In this document: positions 56,339 through 64,000 of the stretch, one piece after another
How the letters are laid out: each line of letters opens with the position of its first letter
Position numbering within the stretch: position 1 is the stretch's first letter
Assembly: GCA_947503575.1 (NCBI GenBank)
Contig: CANNDZ010000001.1
Location: forward strand, 1,488,001 to 1,552,000
Direction: 5' to 3'
DNA length: 64,000 nt
Source of the DNA: an uncultured Kordiimonas sp.
Lineage (GTDB): Bacteria; Pseudomonadota; Alphaproteobacteria; Sphingomonadales; Kordiimonadaceae
Notes under the pieces: model-generated
Database searches by the model: none
What the model was told of the DNA's origin: nothing
Seen by the model: the letters and a program-made list of their open reading frames with translations, nothing else
Translations under genes and position numbers: made by a program

Positions 56339-58111
56339 GTGAAAACGAATAGTTCAGAGTTGGTGTGGACATTTGTCCCTACCGATGGCTATCGGTCCGT
56401 TAAAGTAAATCGGCTAACAAGTTGGGGTGGACGCGTTACAGCGTTTGTTCTGTTGTTTTGTGTAATGGTGCTGATTGTTGCGCTTGATGCACGGGTAGTC
56501 AGTGCTCAGCAGCCTCCAGTTCTTCCTGACCCATCTCAGTTAGAGAGCCAGTTTGAAGAGCGAAAGCTTCCGCAGTCAAGTTTCACAATCAATAACAGAT
56601 CCGATGACCAGCAACCTATTGGTCCTGCGGCTGATATCAGGTTTGTTCTGGAAAGCCTTACTATCCAGGGCCTGTCTGCACTCCCTGTGTCTGAACTGGA
56701 ACCATTTTATGCTGACTTGATCGGCACTGAGATTTCTGTTGCCCAGCTTTTTGATATTGCTGCTCGAATGTCGGCCTTTTATCGAAACCGGGGCTATATC
56801 CTGTCCCGCGTTACAGTGCCTGCGCAGGAAGTCACAGATGGCGCTGTTACCCTGACTGCCGTTGAAGGTTACATCCATAAAGTGACAGTTGAAGGTGATA
56901 TGGTTTTCGCCGCAGGGAAACTGGCTCGGCTCGGAAACAAAATAACCCAATCCAGGCCGTTGCTTGCCAAAGACCTTGAACGATACATGTTGTTGGCCAA
57001 CGATATTCCTGGTGTAACAGCAAGTGCTGTGTTGCAGGCCTCTGATCAACCGGGCGCAACCGACCTGACTATTGTTGTCTCACAAGACCGGGCCGAGGTT
57101 TTTGCATCGGTGAACAATCGGGGGTCACGGTTTAACGGGCCGGTACAGGGCCAGGTTGGCGCATACTTCAACGGACTTTTTGGCGGCGGGTCGCGCACAG
57201 GTGTCCGTGCCATTGGTGCAGCTCAAATATCGGAATTCCGCCTCTATGAAGTGGCGCACCTGCAGGTATTGGGGACCGAAGGAACAACCCTGCAACTTGT
57301 GGGTCGTCGGACGTTCTCGGAACCGGGTAGCAGTCTTAGTGATCTTGAAATTGAGGCAAATTCAATTTTTGGCAGAGTCGTTCTGCAGCATCCACTCATG
57401 CGGTCTCGTGCGCGCAGTTTATATGTTCGAGCGGCTTTGGACATACGCGACACAGAAACCGACATTCTTGGTCAAGCCTTCAGCGAGGACCGTATCCGCG
57501 TGGCTCGTTTGGGTGCGGCCTACGATTTTGTTGACCGGCTAGACGGGATAAACCTTGTGGACATAGAAGTCTCGCGAGGTCTGGACATTTTTAATGCCTC
57601 GCGAACACGAGACCCCTTTCAATCCCGGGCAGACGCTGAGACCGGTTTTGTGAAGGTAAATGCCTCAGTAACGCGGTTGCAGCGTATTGCTCCTAAAGTC
57701 AGTCTTTTACTGGATACGGCCGGTCAGTTCACGAGCGATGGTCTTGTTGCTGCGGAAGAGTTCGCGCTAGGCGGTGGCCAGTTTGGTCGTGCTTTTGATC
57801 CATCCGAGATATCCGGTGACCGTGGTGTCGCTGGGCGCGCAGAACTTCGTTATGACGGCACAAGCAACATGCGCTGGCTGGAAAAATATCAGCTCTATCT
57901 TTTTGGCGACTATGGGGTGGTCTGGAATCAGCAAAACGGGAGCTATCAGTCTGTTGACATTGGCTCTGCCGGTGGTGGCCTGCGCCTGACGGTGAACGAA
58001 AACATCTCTGCTTATGTTGAATTAGCTGCTCCTTTTGAAAAAACCGCAGACTTTGAAGCACGCTGGGGAGACTCGGTGCGTGGATTTGCGGGCATCAGCT
58101 TTAGATTTTGA
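56339..58111 (+). CDS. two-partner secretion outer-membrane transporter (TpsB, FhaC/ShlB family)
   Basis: 590 residues from GTG 56339 with GGGGAATAAG upstream; a TTG 12 bp earlier is possible. A long signal region (ending about VVSAQQ) is followed by a Pro/Gln linker and two POTRA domains (about 80-240). The first has VLESLTIQGLSALPVSEL and the second VEGYIHKVTVEG. The C-terminal 16-strand barrel ends in Phe (GISFRF). It exports the TpsA protein encoded 10 bp downstream across the outer membrane without ATP. Confidence 0.92.
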   Translation: MKTNSSELVWTFVPTDGYRSVKVNRLTSWGGRVTAFVLLFCVMVLIVALDARVVSAQQPPVLPDPSQLESQFEERKLPQSSFTINNRSDDQQPIGPAADIRFVLESLTIQGLSALPVSELEPFYADLIGTEISVAQLFDIAARMSAFYRNRGYILSRVTVPAQEVTDGAVTLTAVEGYIHKVTVEGDMVFAAGKLARLGNKITQSRPLLAKDLERYMLLANDIPGVTASAVLQASDQPGATDLTIVVSQDRAEVFASVNNRGSRFNGPVQGQVGAYFNGLFGGGSRTGVRAIGAAQISEFRLYEVAHLQVLGTEGTTLQLVGRRTFSEPGSSLSDLEIEANSIFGRVVLQHPLMRSRARSLYVRAALDIRDTETDILGQAFSEDRIRVARLGAAYDFVDRLDGINLVDIEVSRGLDIFNASRTRDPFQSRADAETGFVKVNASVTRLQRIAPKVSLLLDTAGQFTSDGLVAAEEFALGGGQFGRAFDPSEISGDRGVAGRAELRYDGTSNMRWLEKYQLYLFGDYGVVWNQQNGSYQSVDIGSAGGGLRLTVNENISAYVELAAPFEKTADFEARWGDSVRGFAGISFRF

Positions 58112-58121
58112 GAGATCAAGC

Positions 58122-61100
58122 ATGACAAATACTAAGCGGTATTCGCTTTCGCCCAGATTGGCCAATAACAGCCAGACTACGCCGGCATCAGTCTCGGTTA
58201 GGCTCCGTTCCAGGCTCATGACATCAACGTCTCTGGCTGGACGCCTTATTGTCGCTGGACTTCTCGCCGCCGTGCCGATGTCTCCAGCTTATGCTGGTCC
58301 CCGTGATGGTATCGTCGTGGCCGGGAATGCCGCAATTACCCGGCCTGATAACCTGCAAACAGATGTGCATCAGAATACCGACAGGGCTATTATTAACTGG
58401 CGGGATTTCTCCATCGCGGAGCAGGAGGTTGTAACCTTCTATCAGCCGTCGGCGGACTCGATCACGCTAAACCGGGTTATCGGCGACTATGGGTCCGAAA
58501 TTTTAGGACAGTTGAACGCCAATGGTCGGGTGATGATTATTAATCCCAATGGCATCTTGTTCGGTGCAACTGCACGGGTTGATGTGGCTGGGTTAGTTGC
58601 CACTACGTCAGATATTTCAGACACTGATTTTATGAGTGGCAACATGGTGTTTGACCACTCCGTTGATACCAATGCACATGTCATCAATCACGGTAGTATC
58701 ACAGCACGAGACCATGGTCTGGTTGCGCTGGTGGCACCAGGTGTTGAAAACAATGGGACGATAACGGCGAAATTTGGCCAAGTCGCATTGGCAACAGGTA
58801 CTCGTTTCACGCTCGATTTATATGGCGATGACCTCATCCAACTGGCTGTTGGCGACGCCGTTGCCCAGAACGCGACCACTGGTAAGGGGAGCGACCAGTT
58901 TGTCAGCAACACGGGCAGCATTTTTGTTGATGGCGGCTTTGTTTCCATCGACGCACGCTCTGCGGCAGGTGTGGTCGAAAATATTGTTAATATGTCAGGC
59001 GTTATTCAGGCCAGATCGGTTGCTGAACTAGGGGGACGGATTGTCATCTCGGGCGATGACAACAGCAATATCAGTATTTCCGGAAAATTACTGGCTGACC
59101 AAGTCGGCGATGGCGGCGATGGCGGCATTATTTCCGTGACGGGTGGTGTAATTTCTGCGTCTTCAGACGCAGAGTTGTCAGCCGATGCAGGCGTTGTCGG
59201 TGATGGCGGTGATATTCGCGTGATTGCGTCTGACAGTCTGTCATTTTCGGCTTCTGCCAGTGCTCTTGGGGGTCGCGCTGGAGGGGACGGCGGTTTTGTC
59301 GAAACATCGGGCACTCGTTTGATGGTCGGCGAAACCGCACGTGTCGACACCAGTGCAGCATTCGGCGACTTTGGTACGTGGTTACTGGACCCTGATGATC
59401 TTGAGGTTGTCGAAACGTCCGATGGCACCGACAGCCAGGTTTCTGCGGCCACAATCGTTACCAATCTTGAAACTTCTGATGTTCAGTTGATGGCGAACAA
59501 TTCGATCACGGTCAGCGTGGGTATCGACAGCAGCAGTCAAACCAGCTCAACAACATTGTCGCTCACCGACCAAAATAGTGATGGCAACCTCACGGTCAAT
59601 CTGAATGCTGAGATATCTCTTGGCGCCAACCAATCGCTAGCTGGTGAAGGCAGCACCGTGAATGTTGCCAATGGTACGACAATTCAGAATGGTGTTGACG
59701 TTGCGGCCGAGGGGGCCACTGTCAATGTTGCTGCGGGCACCTATGACGAAAATGTCGTGGTGTCGACTGCGGACCTCACTCTAGCGGGGGCTCAGGCTGG
59801 GATGGCGGCTTCTGGGCGTTCTGGAAGTGAAACAGAAATCACCAGTATTCACATCGAAGGTGGCGCCGATGGTGCGACTGTTGATGGGGTGACCATTGCG
59901 GACGGTGCATCCATTGATGGCAGTAAAGCAGGTATATATGTTGATCGCGGTGCTGCGGATATTACCGTTGAAAACACTGTTTTTCATCGTGATGGCGGCA
60001 GCAATGGTGACGGATATCGTGGAATACTAACGGCAAGTGACGGGGCCCAAACAGGTCTAGTTATCCGGAACAATAGTTTTCTGGGCTGGGCTACAGGTGT
60101 GTACCTGAATCCAGGCGCGACAGATGCAACGGTCACGAGCAACGACTTTGACGGCAACTTTGTCGGTATTTCAGTAGATGGCCCCGATGGAGTGATCATA
60201 ACGGGTAATAGTTTTGCCAATAGTGGTTTCGAGGGCTTGGGCTTTGGGTCATGGACAGGCAACCCGGCAGACGAGCCGGTTACCTTAACAGCGACCATCG
60301 CGGATAACGATTTCGCTGACAGCAATACAATGCACGTAGGCATGTATGCTGGTGATGATACCGTGATTGATTTTAGCGACAACAGCTTTGGTGGTGTTCT
60401 GGCCGGTGGCATGACCGCGATTGAACTGTTGGCCGTGGCTGAAAAAATTGGTGATGGTATACGCGCCGTCGATGGGTATTCGGGTGTTGCGCATCTTCGT
60501 GACGGATTTGTTTTTGTTACGGACGGTGGCAGTATCGACCTGGGTCTTGATCGTGCCGACGAGGGTGACAGCGTCATGGTCGGCGCTGGCACCTACGCAA
60601 TCACCGAGACGATTGAGATTGATAAATCTGTCTCTCTAATTGGTGCACAGGGCGGCGTCGATCCCCGGAGCGGCGCGAGTGCGCGCTCATCCGGTAGCGG
60701 CGACGAGTCAATTATTGATGGTGGGGGCAGTCTCTCTACTCTTGTCCGTATTGCTGCTGATGACGTGACCCTGAGTGGGTTTGAAATCCGAAACGGAACG
60801 GGCGATCTGGTTGAGACCGATGTCGCGGTCGATAACCTGCTGATAAGCTATAACCTGATCCATGGTACTTCGGGTGACGAGGGTATCCAGATCAGGAACG
60901 CGACCAATCCGGTCATTGAGTATAACCGCATTTATGACACCGCCGGGGATGGCATCAATTTTACGACCGTTACTGACGGCTTCATCCGGTTCAACGAAGT
61001 GCACGACAGTGCATCCACGAATGCCGCGATCTATATCAACGAAGCCTCAACGGGCAGCACGGTTCGGGGCAATTTTGTTCATAATGTCTCCGTTAATGAT

Positions 61101-64000
61101 GGTATCAAGATCGGCAACAAAAGCGGCACCGACAGTGCACTTTCCGGTGGCACTATTGTCGATAATGTCGTCGAGGACGTTGCTGGTGACGGCATCACAG
61201 TTTACATGAGCGACGTCACGGTCACGGGCAACACGGTCAGCGGCAGCACCAGTTCAAACGGCGCAATTTTTGTGGACTTTGACGTCGACAACGTCAGCAT
61301 CACTGGCAACACCCTGCAGAATAACGGCAGCGAGAACGATGCAAATACAACATACGGTGTTCGGGTGGGCAAAGACCAGAACCCGACAAACGTAACGATA
61401 AGCGGCAATATTTTCTCAGGTAATGAAGCGCAGCTTATCGACAAAAACGGCGTTGCGACGCTTTCAGATACTTTGGCCAATAATACGTTTGACGCCGCTG
61501 TCACCGTAACGGACGGCAACGCCATATGGTCGTCAATACAGGACGGCGTAGACAATGTTGCAAGCGATGGGCTTGTTACCATTGCAGCCGGTTCCTATGC
61601 GGAAGATGTTGAGCTAGCCACCGCTGACATTACTCTCTCTGGAGCACAGGCCGGTATTGCAGCCTCCGGCCGAAGCGGCGATGAGGCGGTATTGACCGGC
61701 AGCATCAATGTAACCGGCGACGCGGATGGAACCATCATTGACGGTCTGACCATCGCCGATGGGTCGTCTGCTACCACAGAAAATACGGGTCTGTTTATCG
61801 GCACCGGCGCAACAAATGTTACGGTCCAAAACACCGTTTTTACACGATCAGGCACTGTCGACGGCGATAGTTTCAGAGGTATTGTTACAACTACGAACGG
61901 CGGTCAGACTGGCTTGGTGATTCAGAACAACAGTTTCTCGGGCTGGGCGACGGGTATTTATCTCAACCCCGGTGCCACGGGCGTTCAGGTTCTGAGCAAC
62001 GATTTTGATGGCAATTATGTCGGCATGTCTGTCGACGGCCCTAGCGGCACGATCATTACTGGTAACACATTTTCCAACAATCTTTTTGAAGGGTTGGGAC
62101 TGGGGCCTGGATCGATTGATGAGACGGCGACGATTTCCGGCAACGACTTTACCGGCAATGCCATGCATCTTGGTCTTTATATAGGCGACGATGTTGAGTT
62201 CGATGTCAGCGCTAACAGTTTCGGCGGCGTGAATGTAGTTGATATGACGCTTGACGAATTACTGGCTGTTGAGGCCCTGATTGGCCACGGCGTTGACGGC
62301 AGCGGTGGGTATTCTGGTTTTGCGCAATTGCGTGACGGCTATGTTTTCCTGAACGACGGCGGCGATGTTGATGCGGGTATTGGTTTTGCGGAAGAGGGCG
62401 GTACCGTGCTGCTGGGCGATGGTTCTTACACGCTCACGTCAACGCTGGATATTGGCAAAAGCATTACATTTGCGGGCCAAAGTGAAGGCGGCACCATCAT
62501 CGATGGCTCGGGTGTCAGCGGTTATGGCATTCATGTGACCGCTGATGATGTTACTATGAATACCTTCACGCTTTATGGCCCCGCAGTCAACGCCGGCACA
62601 AGCTATGGGGTTAAGGTTAATCCGACTGGTGATGTCAGCAGCCGCTTGCTGAACTTCGCCATCAATGATGTCACAATCCGAGGGTCGGGCAGAGCAGAAC
62701 TTGATTTAAATGGCGTTACTGGTGCGGTTGTTACGAATGTAACGGCAGATGGTCGTCTGTTGGCTGATGAAAGCCTGGAAACAGCTGGTGCAGGTATTCA
62801 AATTACCAACAGCGCCAATGTAACTCTTTCTGGAGTTGAAACACTGGGCAACGCTTGGGGTAGCGCTGCCATCTATCAATCCGACTTTGATAGTGGACAA
62901 AGTTTCGACCAGCAGACGACGAACATCAATATTGATGCCAATCAGAACACGTTTAATGAGTCTGGAGGACTATTTTCGCAGGATAGTTCAGATACTTTCG
63001 ATTTTGGCACGCTGAACCTTACCAACTTCTCCCATACCGTCGAAAACCCGGACTTCAGAAGTGATGGGTCGCAATTCGTTTTCTATCGCACCTCAGAGCA
63101 AGACGCGATCGACTTCGCTGTTTCTTTCTCGCCGTCGGACTCAAGTTATATCCGTTTGTGGTCCGGCACATCGGCAGGCAATGACTATACGGTGGGCACG
63201 GGCACAGGCGGTGTGGCGATGAGCATACAAGCCGCGCTTGATCAAGCCATTGATGGCAGCACCGTGTCCGTTCGAGCTGGGAGCTACGCTGAAAACCTCA
63301 GTCTTGCAACGGACGGTGTAACACTCACTGGCAGCAGTGGCGCTAATCTGACTGTTGCTGAAGGCGAAACCGGTATTTCCATCTCTGGCGACGACGTGAC
63401 CGTCTCCGGCCTGTCGATAACAGGACCGTTCAGCGAGAATTTTGTCAATGTTGATTGGGACACCGCGGCCAGCACTTTTGGCATTGTCACATCACCTTCT
63501 GCGCAAGGGTTCTCTATCACCGACAACACTATCACCGACGTGCGGACCGGCATCTCTCTCAGCAGTGGTAGTCAAGGTACCGTCAGTGGCAATGTGATCG
63601 ACAATACAAAAGGTGCTATTCTGGTCCGCACCGATGACGCGACCATCACCGGAAACGCCGAGGCGACGGAAAGCAACGAGTGGGGCATCGTGTTCCTTAC
63701 CGTTAGTGACGGCGCTTATACCACATCGCCAACCGTCAGCGAGGCAACCTACGGCGCCGATATCATGGCGCTTTCAAGTGCAAATGATGGCATGTCAGTC
63801 CTCGACCGACGGTATGGCTCAAACGGATTGTTGGGTATCGCGACCGATGTAGGCAACCGTTCCCATGTTCATACATCGGCTGGATCATCCTTTACAGCGT
63901 CTGATGACTTTGACCTTGGCAATGGCCTTGGCAATGCGCGCCAGCCGCTCGGTTCCATTGCAGACGCATCAGATGCCGCAGTTATAGGTGGCACACTAAT
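58122..64000 (+). CDS. giant TpsA exoprotein: haemagglutination domain plus beta-helix repeats (partial)
   Basis: Open from ATG 58122 to the right edge, at least 1959 residues. An extended signal (about 1-60, cleavage at AYA-GP) precedes the TPS secretion domain (about 60-300). That domain shows INWRDFSIAE, QPSADSITLNRV and the marker INPNGILFG (Asn141-Gly144). From about residue 430 the protein is made of right-handed beta-helix turns (repeated GN.F, GN.I and NNSF motifs) of the pectate-lyase/NosD type. Two copies of a roughly 320-residue block are present. It is Asp, Gly, Thr and Ser rich with almost no Cys. It is probably a secreted adhesin or matrix protein. The C terminus is outside the window. 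Confidence 0.9.
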   Translation, partial: MTNTKRYSLSPRLANNSQTTPASVSVRLRSRLMTSTSLAGRLIVAGLLAAVPMSPAYAGPRDGIVVAGNAAITRPDNLQTDVHQNTDRAIINWRDFSIAEQEVVTFYQPSADSITLNRVIGDYGSEILGQLNANGRVMIINPNGILFGATARVDVAGLVATTSDISDTDFMSGNMVFDHSVDTNAHVINHGSITARDHGLVALVAPGVENNGTITAKFGQVALATGTRFTLDLYGDDLIQLAVGDAVAQNATTGKGSDQFVSNTGSIFVDGGFVSIDARSAAGVVENIVNMSGVIQARSVAELGGRIVISGDDNSNISISGKLLADQVGDGGDGGIISVTGGVISASSDAELSADAGVVGDGGDIRVIASDSLSFSASASALGGRAGGDGGFVETSGTRLMVGETARVDTSAAFGDFGTWLLDPDDLEVVETSDGTDSQVSAATIVTNLETSDVQLMANNSITVSVGIDSSSQTSSTTLSLTDQNSDGNLTVNLNAEISLGANQSLAGEGSTVNVANGTTIQNGVDVAAEGATVNVAAGTYDENVVVSTADLTLAGAQAGMAASGRSGSETEITSIHIEGGADGATVDGVTIADGASIDGSKAGIYVDRGAADITVENTVFHRDGGSNGDGYRGILTASDGAQTGLVIRNNSFLGWATGVYLNPGATDATVTSNDFDGNFVGISVDGPDGVIITGNSFANSGFEGLGFGSWTGNPADEPVTLTATIADNDFADSNTMHVGMYAGDDTVIDFSDNSFGGVLAGGMTAIELLAVAEKIGDGIRAVDGYSGVAHLRDGFVFVTDGGSIDLGLDRADEGDSVMVGAGTYAITETIEIDKSVSLIGAQGGVDPRSGASARSSGSGDESIIDGGGSLSTLVRIAADDVTLSGFEIRNGTGDLVETDVAVDNLLISYNLIHGTSGDEGIQIRNATNPVIEYNRIYDTAGDGINFTTVTDGFIRFNEVHDSASTNAAIYINEASTGSTVRGNFVHNVSVNDGIKIGNKSGTDSALSGGTIVDNVVEDVAGDGITVYMSDVTVTGNTVSGSTSSNGAIFVDFDVDNVSITGNTLQNNGSENDANTTYGVRVGKDQNPTNVTISGNIFSGNEAQLIDKNGVATLSDTLANNTFDAAVTVTDGNAIWSSIQDGVDNVASDGLVTIAAGSYAEDVELATADITLSGAQAGIAASGRSGDEAVLTGSINVTGDADGTIIDGLTIADGSSATTENTGLFIGTGATNVTVQNTVFTRSGTVDGDSFRGIVTTTNGGQTGLVIQNNSFSGWATGIYLNPGATGVQVLSNDFDGNYVGMSVDGPSGTIITGNTFSNNLFEGLGLGPGSIDETATISGNDFTGNAMHLGLYIGDDVEFDVSANSFGGVNVVDMTLDELLAVEALIGHGVDGSGGYSGFAQLRDGYVFLNDGGDVDAGIGFAEEGGTVLLGDGSYTLTSTLDIGKSITFAGQSEGGTIIDGSGVSGYGIHVTADDVTMNTFTLYGPAVNAGTSYGVKVNPTGDVSSRLLNFAINDVTIRGSGRAELDLNGVTGAVVTNVTADGRLLADESLETAGAGIQITNSANVTLSGVETLGNAWGSAAIYQSDFDSGQSFDQQTTNINIDANQNTFNESGGLFSQDSSDTFDFGTLNLTNFSHTVENPDFRSDGSQFVFYRTSEQDAIDFAVSFSPSDSSYIRLWSGTSAGNDYTVGTGTGGVAMSIQAALDQAIDGSTVSVRAGSYAENLSLATDGVTLTGSSGANLTVAEGETGISISGDDVTVSGLSITGPFSENFVNVDWDTAASTFGIVTSPSAQGFSITDNTITDVRTGISLSSGSQGTVSGNVIDNTKGAILVRTDDATITGNAEATESNEWGIVFLTVSDGAYTTSPTVSEATYGADIMALSSANDGMSVLDRRYGSNGLLGIATDVGNRSHVHTSAGSSFTASDDFDLGNGLGNARQPLGSIADASDAAVIGGTL
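59682..60656 (+). repeat. copy 1 of a ~320-residue beta-helix block in TpsA
   Basis: The block starts around AEGATVNVAAGTYDENVVV, contains the signatures GAQAGMAASGRSG, NNSFLGWATGVYLNPGA and NDFDGNFVGISVDGP, and ends with a SVSLIGAQGG turn. The same order recurs about 1.85 kb downstream. Boundaries are approximate. Confidence 0.75.
61535..62494 (+). repeat. copy 2 of the ~320-residue beta-helix block in TpsA
   Basis: It matches copy 1 in order: GAQAGIAASGRSG, NNSFSGWATGIYLNPGA, NDFDGNYVGMSVDGP, a RDGYVFLNDGG segment, then a DIGKSITFAGQ turn. Protein identity is clearly high while DNA has diverged, so the duplication is old and selected. A third, more degenerate start of the block appears near 63218. 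Confidence 0.75.

Overview
The window reads as chromosome of an alphaproteobacterium, probably a marine or aquatic one. This rests on several lineage markers. A CcrM-type GANTC methyltransferase lies next to rnhB. The F0 ATP synthase genes are ordered atpI-B-E-F'-F. mutY, a DciA-like DUF721 gene, DsbA-like oxidoreductases and smc lie close together. A direct-repeat LexA box (GTTC-N7-GTTC) is present, and MetH is split into two polypeptides. No rRNA, tRNA, CRISPR array, IS element or prophage was recognised. The genus cannot be named from sequence alone; Kordiimonadales-like is a guess.

Layout. 1-1.3 kb: start of a TonB-dependent receptor with a His/acidic loop, and a small exported Cys-containing protein (both minus). 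1.3-8.1 kb: radical-SAM protein behind a LexA box, Old Yellow Enzyme, periplasmic glutathione peroxidase, phytanoyl-CoA dioxygenase-like protein, RmuC, YdcH-like protein, and an ArsR/SRPBCC pair under a large palindromic operator. 8.1-9.5 kb: a gene-poor stretch with a folded leader, an Arg-rich 46-residue ORF, an array of hairpins and two small ORFs. 9.5-12.6 kb: phosphotransferase, rnhB, ccrM with five GANTC sites upstream. 13-21.5 kb: mutY, Na+/solute symporter, DUF721/DciA, two DsbA-like proteins, smc. 21.5-24.3 kb: F0 ATP synthase operon from a clear sigma-70 promoter to a terminator. 24.3-28.6 kb: CDF transporter, ArsC-like protein, a possibly frameshifted membrane protein, PhzF, an ECF sigma factor with a DUF6768-like membrane partner, and a cytosolic glutathione peroxidase. 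28.6-40.8 kb: amidohydrolase broken by an in-frame TGA, Tat-exported FAD oxidoreductase, NSS symporter, epoxide-hydrolase-like protein, LysE exporter, tandem GST genes (the first frameshifted), GFA protein, EttA, a solute-binding protein, MlaA. 41-46.6 kb: a methionine/SAM-cycle operon (ArsR-methyltransferase fusion, metF, split metH) behind a perfect palindrome. 46.6-51.8 kb: an RND efflux pair with a 12-bp-arm inverted repeat in its promoter, and a second solute-binding protein. 52.3-64 kb: hybrid histidine kinase, OmpR-type regulator, and a two-partner secretion locus (TpsB plus a giant beta-helix TpsA running off the right edge).

How the parts fit. The redox and detoxification genes (two glutathione peroxidases, GSTs, GFA, OYE, DsbA pair) suggest glutathione-based metabolism and active envelope disulfide chemistry. 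The kinase/regulator pair lies immediately before the TPS locus and may control surface display of the adhesin. The least explained part is 8.2-8.76 kb: a structured leader, an Arg-rich mini-ORF and consecutive hairpins whose loops carry C-rich motifs. This resembles in layout, though not demonstrably in descent, the small-protein plus C-rich-loop sRNA arrays known from Rhodobacter.
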